NCBI GenBank assembly: GCA_010645155.1
Contig: CM021317.1
Span: 8,163,960-8,227,959 of the forward strand
Direction of reading: 5' to 3'
Origin: Tigriopus japonicus
Taxonomy: Eukaryota > Arthropoda > Copepoda > Harpacticoida > Harpacticidae
Length of the DNA: 64,000 bases
Numbering within the stretch: position 1 is the first letter of the stretch; each line of letters begins with the position of its first letter. The notes beneath the pieces are model-generated. The model made no database searches, had not been told where the DNA came from, and saw only the letters and a list, made by a program, of their open reading frames with translations. Made by a program: the position numbers and the translations under genes. Below are positions 46,105 to 60,049 of this stretch, one piece after another.

Positions 46105-49100
46105 TTACATATAGGCCACGGAGTTGGGCTTATATTTGAAGGACTTCTTCCAGATCTCACATAAACAGACGGTAGAATGGAACCTATAAAAGATTGCTAA
46201 AGGCATACTGATGTGCGTGATGATCGGCCATGCCCAATCTCCGCCGTAAAACTTGACCTGGAAACAAAAGAATTTTGATTTTAGAATATATGAAGCAAAA
46301 GTTCACTTGGAGAACAGATTCGTATTGGGATCTATTTTGGGGCATTCTGGGCAACACTTCCAAGCCGATTTAAAGCACAAATTTGTCCATCAGTGTCAAG
46401 CACATTTTCACGGTCACAATGGAGAAAATCGCTTTTTCATTGACAAGGAATTACGCCTGAAAACAATGTGGAGACTACTCAATGTTAGTCCAGAAACAAG
46501 ATTTACATCTGTATTGCTCTGAAAAACAAACTAGCTAGCTCCAAAGGCAATGACAAAAATCAATCCCGATTTAGTAAATAAGCCACTCAGTCTTTAATCG
46601 CGCTCAGCCGCTTGAAGTGGAAAATGGACGAAGTACCGTACATGCAAGTTTAAATCAGATGGTGCTTCTCTGCTCTATAACGAGCATCCCTCATATGAGC
46701 GTTATTCATCTTGAACTGTTGTCTCCTTGCGCTTTTTCCATATTTGGAAGTGTAAAAGGCAGTTAAAAAGTAAAGGATTGTTTCTAGTCTGAATACTGGA
46801 ATGCATACTCTTGAAGGCAAAGCACGACGCACACTTAGTTGGTGATATAAATACAAATTGATCAGTTTTCACGCAGAGGTCTCATGAATATCTACAAATT
46901 ATGCATGAAAAGGCTCCTTTTTGACAACTAGTTGTTAACAACTGGTTTGCTATCCATCGTTAACTTAAAACGATCGGTTTTTTGTCCCCACCCACTCGTC
47001 AGAAAAATAATGCATTCCTAAACCCAAAAGGCCATTGCAGGCAGTCATCAACAAATACCTCATAGGTAAGTAAGCAAAGGCATCAAAATACACATTTTCG
47101 TCGCTGACCTGAATTGGATGGGAATCTGCCCGGTTCGTTTCCAAAGTGTTGATGGCCCACATGGCGAGATTGCAGACCAGCAGGAAAGTGACCACTTCAC
47201 GACCAGGCTTGCGACGAACTTGCTCAGCACAGTAAGCGAATCTACGGAGCAAAATCAGTGGATGGATGAATCAATGGGAGATTTTGGCAAGCGTCGAACG
47301 AAGAGACAGGTTTTAAAGCCTCTGTAGAGAATGGAATTAAGCGATGTTACCTGCTTGAAGCGTCCAGGATAAATACTGTTTGTAAGGTGGTTTGAACGAG
47401 AGTGGCTAGAGAAGCGAGGAAAGCCAAAAGATGGTCTTGAAGCTGGAAAAAGGACCCAATAATGCTGAAGGCGGCGTAGATGAACACGCCTGTTTGGGCC
47501 ACAATGAGAAGAAGGTTGTCCAATTCCATTTTACGGGTGGTGTCATACCATAAGCCACGAACCTAAGTAAGTCGAAAACACATTAATACAAGCGGGAAAA
47601 ACTGCATGCATACAAGCATTGACCCAAATGTTTACCTGGTACATTCCAATGATTACGGCAATGCTGGTGACAATGTACAGAGATAATTCGGTCATGGAGG
47701 CCAACGTGATGGCTGATGCTTGGAGCATAGGATCACGTGAAGCGATCAGTACAAAGAAAACGATCAAGGAGATGATGGTGAGAACCATGACAAAGATGCC
47801 AGTGAACAAGCCGGTGTTGGCATGAGTACAATCCACAGAATAGTGGTGAGCTGGCCGGTCACGAAGGTCCATATGGTTCAAATTAGCCCCATTCGAGATC
47901 CTTCGGCGCTTCTTCTGGAATTTGTAGTGCTCGTGTTCATCGGCGATGTTCTTCCACATGACAAATAGCACAGCAGCGCAAATCAAGCTATATTCAATGG
48001 TACAAGGAAAGAGAAAGGGTCCCGAATCAGCCAGAAGCTTGCTCATAATGTTGCTCTTCCGGCTGCATAGACTGACGAGATTGCTGAGATCAAAATGTTG
48101 ACTACTGAGGGCTCCTTGTGTAGAATGCTCGAGGGTTGGAAATTCTCTGCGCTCTGAAAAGAGTACCAAAACATAGAATAAAGTGCATTTCTCACCAGGG
48201 ATGGAAGGTGTGACTGGTTATATCGATAGGGAGGGAGGGAGACCTTTGGCATTGTGCGAGATAACTCAATTACTGGCGTTCCTACCATCACTATTGCGTA
48301 TCATGCAAGCTCATTGTACGTGCCAACTTTGCCCCAGCCTCAATCTGCTCCGATGTTTCTTTCCGATTGACCGATCCTAGCCATCGTTCAGCGCGTGAGC
48401 AACATTTAACGACGCTTCAATTGGACCCTAATTTTTTCCATCATCGCAATGGATTGAGATCTTCTGAACTTTCCTGACATTTTCCGCATCACACAGTTAG
48501 CCAACCAAGGATACGTTCAACGACGTGCGAGTTTGGATGGACAATGTGATAAGATTGAACGCCTGGACGGTGTCGTCGTCTGATATGGTCTTAGCGCGTA
48601 CAGGGTTGCTACCATATTTAGTGTCACATAACAAATGAACAATTGTTCTTAATACAGTGTGTTTGAAATAAAGAAATGCAAGTTGAAAAATACTGGTTTA
48701 GGCATATTCATTCTTTTAATTAAAAAATTCAAATCAAAATTCAAATTGCTTATTTGCATAGGCGATTATTTTATTCAAAAAGAAGTTTTTTTTTTTTTTC
48801 AAAATTGATTCTCTGGTTGGGAGACAATGAATTTGATGCGGTGGAGACGCTTCCAACCACCCACCCAAAGTTCCATTCAGAAAATCGGACTGTACATTAG
48901 AATGCCTATAATTGTTGGGGTAACAAAGCATGCGACAACCATCTGCACCGTCTTATGCTATTCTGAACACAAATTAGCTACATCATCTTGTTTTGTCATA
49001 ATGTGCTGCTAAGTTAAAGGGACGCTAATTGAAGACTTCCCTGTTCATTAGTGATATTTTTTCCTTTTAAATTTTCGTTTACGGTTATGACGTCCAAATC

Positions 49101-52100
49101 AAAAGGTAAAAAGTGTTAAACAGAAAAAAGAGCTTTCAATGTCAGAGAGATTGATCAAAAACTTCTTTGCTGGAATGGCAGTGTTTCTACCTTCAAATCA
49201 CAAAAGAAGTAAGGAAAAAACAAATTCGTCAAAAAAGACCCAGTATCGGATCCAGAATTTTAGAAGTTTCGATGAAGAGCCATTTTGATCCATCAGTAAA
49301 TCTATATGTCCAACACAACGATATCTACATCTAGTTCCAGAAGATACAATCAAATTTCAAGAGAGGGGGAAAGAAATCGGACACGATTCAGATCTTTTTG
49401 GGATTGAGACAATAATGTCATCCACAAGGACTGGAAAACACAGCCAAATGGCATGATATTCAACGCAAATCAGCAATCGAAGCTGCAATTGGACAAAGTC
49501 TCTTTAACAAAGGAATAAAATCCTCATCATCTCATCTTGGCATTCGGAAATTCTGATTGCAGCCTGAGTTAAAAAAACACCTAATACCATTTGTCGAGAC
49601 GAACAAGCTAACCACAAGCTTAATCTCTACGCACAGTTTAGATAGTCCGGATATGTGTCAACAAAAATGCATCTGCCAAACCAGGGATGAGAAATATTCA
49701 ACTGAATATATTATACGAAACTAGAGGTCTCCAGGGCAAAGGCTTTTGTCTACTCACCGGTAAGGGCCCGAGCCATGGGATCGCCGTGTCCGCTTAGGAA
49801 AAGCCCACCACTGGCATTGAAACCATGAAAGCTGTCATGACCATGATTGTGAAGTTGAGCTTCGTGGATTTCGTGATTCGTCTCCAAGATCAGAACATTC
49901 AGCCAAACGCACAAGTTGGTGGCAATCATGTGCATTAAGCCCAATCGCGAAATGAACTTGTTCTTGTAAATATTCATCTGAAAGCACGAGATTGAAATGG
50001 ATTTAGTACCGCATATTTAAGAACCCGCCAGATTCAATAATTTATGTGGTACTCTGCCACTGGTTTGAACTTGTCTTAACCTAACATCGTGAAAAATCGC
50101 TTGTCGAGATGGTTAGAATTCGACATGCAAAAGATCATTCAAGAATCGGCCCAAAATTTGGGCTTTTCGCCAAAATCCACATGCAAACTAAACTGAAAGA
50201 TGGGTTTCAACATCGTTTCTAGTCTTATTCGAGACAAATTGCTAGAAATTGGCCTTGAAACGTCTTTAATGCAAGGCTTCCAACTGGGCATTTTCACCAG
50301 GTGAACAGTTTTCACGACAGATGTTCAACATGTTCCAGTTTTGCTTTGAATTGTTGAAAGTTTTCATTGCACTTCACAAAGCATAATTTTTGAAAGCATA
50401 CCTTCTGGTTTAGAAAAACAAAATACATCTGAGAGAAGACGAAGATCATTTGAAGGACCGGCCTCACTACCGAGAACAAATTCTTGCACTCAGACGTTCC
50501 GTCGAAATTCAACTCAAAATACATGCCGATTTCAATGCCCGAATAGATCATACCACCAATTCCGAAAACTGCAAGTCAAAACAAGAAAGACCGATTATAG
50601 CCGAACTATCACAGGTTTAAACATTTGAAGGTACTCACGAACGCATCCAAGCCGGAGATAGAAGCTTCCGTAATGGACCCGGGGTCTTGGTAGAAGATTT
50701 TCTTGATAGATTGGGTCATCCAGCCCATCCTCCACATCTCGAGAGCTGGCGTTGAGATTATTGGTTCCACTATTGTTGGCATTCATGACATCGCCGTTGG
50801 CATTCGTCATGCCTTGCACAACAGGAATATTTTTGTTCCGATTCTGACTCTGGCTCTGACTTCGGAGGCGTTTTTTCTTGTAGTGCTGTGACACTCGGGT
50901 CCACATTACATCCAGATACACATACATCAAAAAGAGCAAGCTGACAAGGAATAAATAGACATAGAAGAGTTGATAGTAGCCTTGAGGGACATTATCCGAG
51001 ATCGTTTCGGCCATGGGAAAGGCCAGGCCAAGTATGACCAAGATTTTACAATAAAGGGCGCTGGCGACGGCTTGAATAGCATCACTGGAAAGAAGCAAAA
51101 ATGGCACCAATTTATTAATGATCCTGTTAAAACCCCATTTTGAATTTCTTTTTAAATGCTTGAACAACACACTTTGCTCTTTCTTTTTGAGTGTAGATGA
51201 ACATAGCACATGATGACAGAGTGAAGACGGCTGAAATGCTTGAAATACACGAGAGAGACGTCAACTGGCCTGGTATTTGACGAAATATGATTTAGCTTTT
51301 GTACTCTAGGAGATTTGCAACTCTTGTCGGTAGGATGTTATATAATCTCAAAAATCTATGAAGATCCCTCATACACAACGCAATTACATTGGGTTAACGA
51401 TAGAAAATTGGGCGCTTCACGCATCCTACCGTCGTCCAAGTAAAGTCATATGGAATCCAAAGATTTGATATGGAACTGTTGCAGCCTTTCGGTTCCAAAT
51501 ATAGGGAATTGCCATAACAAAATCATGGACAGTGAGCGATCCATGGGACGGAGGGTTCGAGTCACAACGCTTACGCAGCAAAATAACAATGGATCTTAAA
51601 GATCTAGGAGTAGAATGTCGACTGATCGTTCCAATAAGTAACAACCCAAACCGTTAATTGAGGACTTCAATCTCACTTGCACCCTACGAACAAGGATTAA
51701 CTGGAAGATGAGACTCATCGCGGCGTTGAAGCATGGAGAGCATGTACTTCAATAACTTTGTGAAGCACGAAGGAACTAGAACCAATTGGAAGATTGGACA
51801 TTGCCAAAGAAATAGGACATGCCAGCGCGGTATTAGTCAAAAGTTTGATGGTTCATTGCAATTTTCCAATGCGAGGAGTTCTTAAAATCTAGTTAATGTG
51901 GTTTTTTTCTACCACAAGGTTTGAAATAAAGAAATGTAACGAAATACATTCAGAAAAAACTCATTTACGCGACCAATTTTTGAATTACTTAACCACAAAA
52001 AGCATTGGTGACAAGAAATTACCTCATTTCTCTCAATTACAAGTACATATGTACATTCATATGCGCCCATTCTAAATATCTTCTGAGAAAATGACAAAGT

Positions 52101-55100
52101 AAGACATACGTCTATCTAGAATTTTCTGCAACTTTGACGAGGAAACGATCCTGAGCCATTTGATGTGATTTGTTCAATAAGGCGTTTTGCCACTTCCACA
52201 TTTGACAAACAATTTAAACTAATGATATCCCGACGGGCAATAACAACAGTTGCATCTAATGCGATCAATTACATCAGAAGGAGATTTCAATACTAAGTTT
52301 ATGAATCTGTCTTTCGTCTAAATGATACAAATTTCGCATGCTTCTGCGATTATTCCTGGCCCTGACTTTCAAAAGCCTCACACTTTTCTAAGAGAAGCTC
52401 AAATGAAAAAAGAGTAACACAAATGCACTTTCAACTTTAAGACTCAGATTGAGATTTCTCAAGAACCGCATGTGGTTGCTTTTTTCTGGCAACGTTCATC
52501 AACAAAAGAGACCACCTTTTTAAAGGTTAGTGACAAGTGAATGCCAAAAAGGTACTTCACTATCAAGGCTTTTGATGGGGAAATATTTCGTCCACAGCTT
52601 CACGTTCTTATCCTACCTGACATAGTTCTTTTCACACTTGTACTCGATGGACACCGTTTTGGCCGATGGGAAACTCTCGTCCACCAAGTAGAGATTGGAC
52701 TTCGTGTTGGAAAGGGCATGAAGAGAGTTGGGCGTGAACACACTATTGAATTTTCCTTGCAATATCATGGCACTACTAGTTATGGGTGGAATTCCTCTTC
52801 ACATTTCTCGCTTCAAAATCAATATCACAGTTCATTTTCCGGAACCAAACGCCTAAGCCCTGAGGGCCTTCAGCGGCACCATCACCAAGAAGTCGTCCAC
52901 AAGAAGAGCGATGGAAAGTCGGTCCCAACTCTTCGAACCACAATGCAAGACCACTCACTCCTGATTTGTTCACAGTTCAATGTCTACTGGCCTGAGAGGA
53001 CTTCTATCGGGGTGATTATCTATCCTCGTCTACTTGTCCGCCTTTGGAGGCTTTTTTAGAGCGATCCTTGTCAATGCTGATCTTTCACTAGCTCTTTCAC
53101 GAAGCTAAACTACTTCATCAACGTGCACGCACAATCGTACGTACTACACATGTGTCTAATACTACAGCATCATTGTAATGGAGACAACGTTCCCGCTGAA
53201 CACTTTGATACCGATTTCCAACCACTATCATGGATGGTCTCAACTCCTAATACATGGTCACAGCCTAGCAAAAATCTCCTACTATTGAACCAACCAGAGT
53301 AGGAGGAGGGCCTTAATTGGCGTTGTGTTCATTTATGAAGGAGACACAAGTCAGCCGGTTTTCGAGCAATGCATCAGATTTCACGAAAAAATGGAGGTCC
53401 AATTGAGTTGTGTCAAGAGCACGATGTCTAATGTACGGAAAATCGATTGTTGAAGTACGAAAACTCTTCTTTAACTGCTGTTTCGACCTCCGGAATTGCA
53501 TCATTTGATTTGTGGAGTCATGCATTGTAGCGGATTTGGCGAAGTTGTTCAGGTTTTTGACACATTTTTTAAAGATTCGTTCTTATACCCAATGGATAAA
53601 ATATATCTCCAACACCAAAGCAGAATGGTAAAAGTATAGGAAACCTCATGCAAACATATGATCTTTCAATGAAACAGGACTGGAACCAATTTCTCAGAGA
53701 ATACATATTGAGACATATGTGCAAGTGAGGCTTTGGACGTCAATGGTACTAACCAAACGAAGCAACTTTTCTAAGCCAACCGACTATACTAGGCTTGCCT
53801 AATGTCGGATGACTATCCAAAAGCCATCGCTACGACCCTGTGGCAAACAAACTTGCATGGTAAGGTAAACAGGGCACCAACATGGCACCGAATTTGCTCC
53901 CAATTGACCTCTCGAACTATTTAAAGAGTAAGTCTAGAGACGGTATTTTAAATGTCACCGTATACTCTGACCAAATAGCTCTGTCAAATTTGGGGCTAGG
54001 GTGGAGGATTTGTGAAATGTAAGATGAGACAGCACCAACAACAACGAAGTCAAATCCCAACAACTTTGCCCTTAGCTGACATTGTCCTTATTTTGTTGCT
54101 GCATGTAAGTAAGATGAGTGAGTGAGGTTTGAAGGAGCGAGACAATCTAAAATAAATATCTACTTGAAGCCAATCGTCATCAGAACATGAGGGAAAAGGC
54201 GCTTATGAAGGATACGTGTCAACTGAAGTTCGAAAAAGCTAGTCAAGATCAGCAAAAACACTTGTCCTTGAACTTATTTGCCAAGTGTATAAAATATTCT
54301 AGTCGGGAAATTGAGCATTGGTTTCAAATTGCTAAGCTCACCGCCTAAATTGAGCAGCCAATCCATGTTGACTGAAACTTTTTCAAGTGAAAAGGGAAGT
54401 TTTCTCTCACAAAGTAGCGTTCATATAACGTGCTCTGTTTACCGGAATGATTTATATTCTCTCACCCAAAAAGGCCAAATCCGTGTGAAATCTTCAAGGG
54501 CCAAACGTCCGTTTTTCTACAACAAATCTGTCTAATCCTGGGATATGCTTTCAGGAAGCGAAACAACTGTATGCGAGCACTAATGACAAGCTGATTTAGT
54601 GCAACTTTACTGTGAAATGCTCAATCTTATTGTACATCCTTAGAAGATACATTTGAGGAAGAAGTGGAATTGATCCAATTAATGAAAGGGGAAATGTCAT
54701 TGCAAAGAACAACCATCAACAACCACCGAGAAACAACATCCTTGTTGAAAGGACATGCATCAAACATGCAAATGCTACTGCGATTGGGGACACAATTATC
54801 TTCTAGAACAACCGTTATCCTTGAAATGAAAGAAACTAACCTTATCCCCGAAAGACAACTCATGGAAGTTTTTTGACGAAAATATCAAGGACGATCACGG
54901 CGGTGTTTAATCCTTTCTAAAACAAATGACCACAACCATCTCGCACAGTCAATTCCCAAGCTACACCAAATTTTCTTTTGTGGAGGCTTGTCCATTTTTA
55001 GTGCATTCATGGCTTCACGTGGTCAATGGTTCCTCAGGAGATTTATCTTTTTCAACCAAAACTGCAGCCAAGACATCAAAAACCAAAGTGAGGCTTTTTG

Positions 55101-57671
55101 AAGGAGGGAAGTTAATTCAAGATGGAAGAGAGGCAAAATTGGTCTCTCAGGATCATGACAGAGCACATATCGCCATGATGGAGGAAGAAAAAAAGACATT
55201 CGACCACGTCTAACGGTTCCATCTTATTCTATTCTTTTTTGTAAAGCATCCTTCAAGCGCTATTAAAAAGAAAGGTCATTTTTGGCTTAGATAGAAGTAT
55301 CCATCTTCCTTGATGTTAAAGACAAATCAAGGTCAATTATAAACGACACATTTTGATCAGAGGAATCTTGGATTTCCATACGTCTCTGGTGTTGGATTTT
55401 ACAACGCCGGGTGAATAGCTGGAGAAGACTTAATCTCCCTGACGAAGACAAATCAAAGATCGAACAAATATGAGCGAATGTCTTTCATCCTACGATTTCC
55501 CTTACCACTTCTTTAAACCAACTTTGGTCGAGTGTAGACTGCAGCAACAATTTGTCTAGCTCTTGACATAGTTCAGAATCACAAGGAGCCGTCAAATATT
55601 AGCGGCGTCTACGATTTCTTCTCTTTTCGAAGAGGATCCACTTCATCGACTACTCTGTCATTAGTTGTCAGCAGGCAGAACCTACTACTGAAAAAAGAGC
55701 TGCCACTCAATCCTTTCCACTTTCCAGCTCCTCAAATGTGAGACGTTGATAAGAACGTCGACCAAAACAACATTTGACAATCTGTTGTGAAGTTGAGCGC
55801 AACAACAATAACAATGTTGACAATTCACACAAAGTGAGGATTGACCTAAATAGTAAAAATCTTCTATGTCGGGGGATCGGTGAGAACAAATTGTTTGGGG
55901 CGGAAGGGATGAAGATTTTTTACTAAGGATCTGTGAATAAACTGTAGTAAACTCGTGTAGCTATACACCCTTTCCCTCTAGTCATCTTCGTAAAGATCCA
56001 ATGGAAAAAGGAATGTGAATCCAATCGTGAACAGTTCGGGAATCGTAAAAGTCCGCCTCTCTGTTTGTCCACGAATTTGTCGAATGGAGGAAGCTCTACC
56101 GTTTCAAAATAGCGGAAGCTCAATTTCTTCCTGGTTGGTCCAGTTAACGTTATTGAGTATTTCTGTGGCAGGGATGAAAATCGGTTTCGATAAAGTTCAC
56201 CAAACTGGATTCTTTCGGCACAGCACGATATTAATTCCATCTTTAGATCTGGCCTATTGAAAATAGAGAACACTTACTTGGAGTGGTTTTGCGAACTGTC
56301 CCTTTCCATAGCGGGATTCATTCTCGGGGGTTGGTCCGGGAACGTGTTGAATGGAAGGTAATCGCCGTTTGAGGTACGTAGAGGTAAAGGGATTAGAGGC
56401 CCTTCGAAGTGACTACTCATTCCCCCGGGAGGAGTTGGCGAAAACTCAATTGAATCGCTATTATCGTTCTCAAGGGATTGCTCAGGATCCATTCTAGTGA
56501 AAAACACAAACAAAAAGATCAGTCAGTGTATTGGTCAACGGAAGTGATCGGCAAATCATTAATCAACATGCTCTTTAGTTGAGCAGATTTTAACCGAAAA
56601 AACACCGCAAGGAATGAACATAGCGAACAAATGTTGTAAACAAATTGATGACGATTAATTGACATACCATGGAAAAATTCAGTAACATAGACCAAACCAA
56701 GTGAGGATTCCATGATACCAGACATAGCTTTTATTACGGATAACATGACACTTTGCAAACTTCCAATCAACAAATGCACATTATTTTAAAGTTGTACATC
56801 TGTCCATTATGGACCGACACGGTCATCCTTCAAAATGATAAAAGAAAAGGAAATCTATTCAGCTTACCGTGGTCTATATCGTACGGAGGTATCGTGCCTG
56901 GAGTTGGCTGAATATTTGGAACCGCGTTTGCTTCTCAGATCCACTCGAGCGTATTCAGGTTCATCACGGCTTCTTCCATCTCGAGCTGAGAGCTGTTGCA
57001 CGGTCGGATTGGATCGAAGGGTAGGAATCAGCGGAGTCCGGGTATCACCCGAACTCCCGACACTGTTCCGCCCCCACATCATGGGCGGAGTCTCGGGGGA
57101 GGGCTGGTTCAACGCCGATCGATCGTTCTTAACCCCCTCTGGCTCCTCGAGACCCGGCGGGACCGGCGGTGGATCGGGCAAATCGTCATATCTGGGTAGC
57201 GGCGATTCCTGCGATGGAACCACCGATCCGTGGCGGACCCCCGCACCCGTCGTCTAAAATGGAACATTCAGTCGGTCAATGGCCGTTTAATATTACTGTT
57301 TGTTACAACGCGTGCATGGCAATCAAAATTCTTAGGCATAACGCTCATAACAGGCAATGCGATTCGCAATGAGGGGGTCATCATGGGTCGGAACTTACCC
57401 CGCTAGCACTCGCCGATCGTGACGGAATCACGGCATTCATTTCAATGTAAGCATCCAAGGGTCGATTCCGTAACGCACCCTCTGTGGCCTCCTGGATGGA
57501 TTGGTCAGCGTGCGAAGTTGGCTCCGAGGCCAGGACCATCCGGTCGATTTCGGCATCGATGCTCTTGGCAAAACCTCGGTAGTGACCACTATCCTGCGTG
57601 GTCTCAGCCGAGGCCGATCCCGGGGGCGGTACCGTGACTTCGTCCGAATGTGAGGCCGTGATGGGCGACAT
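46105..57671 (-). CDS. Otopetrin-type proton channel B (10 coding exons, about 907 residues)
   Basis: Exons in transcript order: 57671-57399, 57253-56868, 56493-56278, 51084-50639, 50568-50402, 49977-49758, 48153-47636, 47562-47351, 47241-47109, 46257-46105. Every join has GT/AG and matching phase. The channel part shows the 12-helix otopetrin plan: VASALYCKILVILGLAFP, GYYQLFYVYLFLVSLLFL, YGSFYLRLGCV and FGIGGMIYSGIEIG, FVFSQMYFVFLNQK, LGLMHMIATNLCVWLNVLIL, PFLFPCTIEYSLICAAV, KPGREVVTFLLVCNLAMWAI and ITHISMPLAIFYRFHSTVCL. Exons of 167, 212 and 133 nt are identical in length to otopetrin A, showing tandem duplication. The S2-S3 cytosolic loop is longer than in A (SQSQSQNRNKN, Asn-rich). The S5-S6 loop is His-rich (HNHGHDSFHGF). 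The 292-residue N-terminus is Pro/Ser-rich, disordered and unlike that of A; it is joined here by phase and splice signals. Its intron before S1 spans 5.2 kb. Confidence 0.87.
52617..52768 (-). other. Candidate alternative first coding exon of otopetrin B
   Basis: Inside the 5.2-kb intron, on the same strand, an ATG (GCCATGA context) opens 50 codons starting MILQGKFNSVFTPNSL and ending KCEKNYV, followed by AG and a GTAGGA donor. The two leftover bases match the phase required by the S1 exon at 51084, so splicing would give a short N-terminus in place of the 292-residue one. Codon use looks coding. The donor is weaker than consensus and no promoter was identified. It could also be an internal cassette using the acceptor just upstream (ACTAG). 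Confidence 0.4.
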
Positions 57672-58260
57672 GGGGCGCGTGGAAAGTCACACTACTACCC
57701 TCTCGACTGACTTAAAGAAGCTTCTTTAGACTGACTGACTGATACCGATTCAAAGTTTTCAGGAAAGGTGTAAGCTCGTTTTAGAGAGCCCAGTTGACGA
57801 AGACGTGATTGCTTGGGCCAAGAACGACACCGGACACTGGACACGACCTCGCCGTGGGAATCTCAGTCGGTCAGAGATCCTGAAACGGGTGAGACCGGGT
57901 AAGCCAGCGAGGTTGGAGGTTCTCCGTGTTGTTGCGCGCTCTCTTCTTGGGACCGTTGCGTGGGGCAGAGATACGCGCGCTCCTCTGCCCCAAAACAACA
58001 ACACACGTTGCTCTTCGTGGTGGAGGTGTTTGCTCGAAAGGAAAGGGGGCCAGCCCACCGGCCGACGTAGCGTCTATGGGTCGTTCCTTGGTAAGTACAT
58101 CCATGGTTGGGGACACGGAGGTTGGGGAGAGCTCGCTGATTTTCGACCGGTCGATCACCTGGAAAGACAGTGACGGCTCCGGCCAGGAACCTGTCACCGC
58201 AGGACGGGAACTTCAGCTGACGCGAAGCCCAAAGAGGTCCTTAACACGGTGAGGATCTTA
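57672..58260. promoter_or_regulatory. GC-richer 5' flank of otopetrin B
   Basis: This block upstream of the first coding exon is clearly richer in G and C than the surrounding DNA and has open frames on both strands that I do not recognise. The simplest reading is 5' UTR and promoter of otopetrin B. Confidence 0.4.
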
Positions 58261-59377
58261 AGGGAATTTGGACGAAATTGCCAAAAGACGATGGAAAAAG
58301 TTGTTGGATTGCAAAAATCACTTCACTTCAGAACAAAGTTGCAACAAGAGATAGCGCTCCTTTTCCTGTCATTAATTTTTTTTAATGATGCTTCAGTTCT
58401 AAGGAATTAGTCAAAACTGAGCTGCTTCAGACCAATGTCTCCCACAAAACTGAGAATGGATCTCAATGAAACGCATGTCTAACTTCATACTTCAGACAAC
58501 GGGTTCAATTATACACACATCAAGTTTCTTGCAAATTGGGCGTCTTTATGGAAAACTTTGGCCATGTTATTAACGATGAAACTTACAGTCAAAGTATTCA
58601 CATTCTTCCCCATAAAAGCATCAGTTTTAATCAACATTTTATCATCTGAAGTGCTTAAAATCCATTAGATGCCAAATATCGACATTTTGACACGCCAAAC
58701 CGAGAGGAAGCACAAGATTGAACAAATTCTTCATCAACTTATAGTTGAGTTGTTGATGATTCCCTCTAAATGATTATTCATGCAGAATGCAGTAAAGAAC
58801 AGATCCCTTTCATGGAGCACTATATTCTTCACTTTGATGGTGTTGCTAGGTACTTATAATCTGAAACAATTGGTATTTCCGGATAAGTTGAATAGGGTTG
58901 ATTATGAGTGGTGAACGTGATTTACCCAAGTGTGGATTGCATTTCATTATATTTAAGAGACAGATACACGTACCAGAATGACGCCTAGACAATTCATCAT
59001 CTGAATTTGGTATAAAATTTTGAATATTGAGTCCATAACACTTCCCTATCGTTCACTCCATAGGGTCTCTTTGGGCTCTCAAAAACAACAACAAACACCT
59101 ATCTTCGCATCCTCTTCTGTAAGTAACTAAGTATATCCATGACGCAGTGCTGCTCTCAGATTAAGAGAATATTCCCAAATCGAGGAAATATTTTGGCCAG
59201 GCTTTTGGAAATGAAATGTGGCCCTTGAGAATTATAACAGGTTTTTGAGCAGTCCCAATCAAGGAACTGTTAGGGCCCGGAAGAATATTAGCTAAAACGG
59301 GACAAAATGTTAATTTTTTTATCTTCTTCAAGAGGTTTTGAAAAATACACCGGACGTTTTAAAAATAGTTTTTGACA
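58261..59377. other. Intergenic, AT-rich, nothing recognised
   Basis: Non-coding. A short inverted pair (CATCAACTTATAGTTGAGTTGTTGATG) lies at about 58732-58758. Confidence 0.45.
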
Positions 59378-59820
59378 ACGCCATTATTTGCGTGTGGGCA
59401 CCAATTTATCCAAATTATTTTTGGCAAGTTTAATGGAATGGAATGTGTTGTTTTTGGAGGCATGCTTAACTGATATCTGGAGCGGCCGAAAATATTTAAT
59501 TTATATATTTTGGCGTTTTGAGCAGTTTTTAAATATTGGGACTTTTTCTAACTAAACTAAAAGAAAAAAATCCCGTTTTCAATTAATTATTTCAAGAACT
59601 TTCATGATTTCAAAAAATGTTTTGAAGTTTTGGCAAAAATGTGGTCTTTCCGAAAACATATTGCTAAAATCTCCCAATTTTTCAAGAACTGGGAAGTAAG
59701 TAATTTGTCAAATTGGTCTCGAAAAATAATATTAACGGATTTTCACGGAATTATATTTTATTACACGGATTAAACTTGCCAAAAATAATTTGGATGAATT
59801 GGTGCCCACACACAAAATGT
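59378..59820. repeat. Inverted repeat with arms of about 45 bp, about 440 bp overall
   Basis: GTGTGGGCACCAATT, then ATCCAAATTATTTTTGGCAA, then GTTTA (59390-59432) returns inverted at about 59771-59812, with only small differences. The arms extend outward with indels (TTGACA at both outer ends). The interior is AT-rich and non-coding. Probably a MITE of undetermined type. Confidence 0.65.
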
Positions 59821-60049
59821 CAACTTCAGTTTCCAAATAAGGCACCTTCTACATTTATGTGGTAGGAGAAAAAAGGGGAAAAGGAGAAGGCAAGAGTCAG
59901 CCAAAAAATCAGAGCAATTTTGGTGCATTACAATAACACAACTTTTGAAGTTAGAATAAATGGCTCTAGTAGAATGAAATGGAAAAGGAACACGAAACAC
60001 TGATAAAACTTGCATAAAAAGCGAATGAAGTTACAACATTGACCGGGTC

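Noticed and set aside
52541..53059. 172-codon open frame on the plus strand
   Set aside because: The opposite strand of its left part has the better coding signal (the candidate otopetrin B exon), and the plus-strand protein resembles nothing.
57805..58252. Open frames on both strands in the GC-richer block near otopetrin B
   Set aside because: GC-rich DNA has few stops. No protein similarity or splice logic supports them, so the block is treated as promoter/5' UTR.
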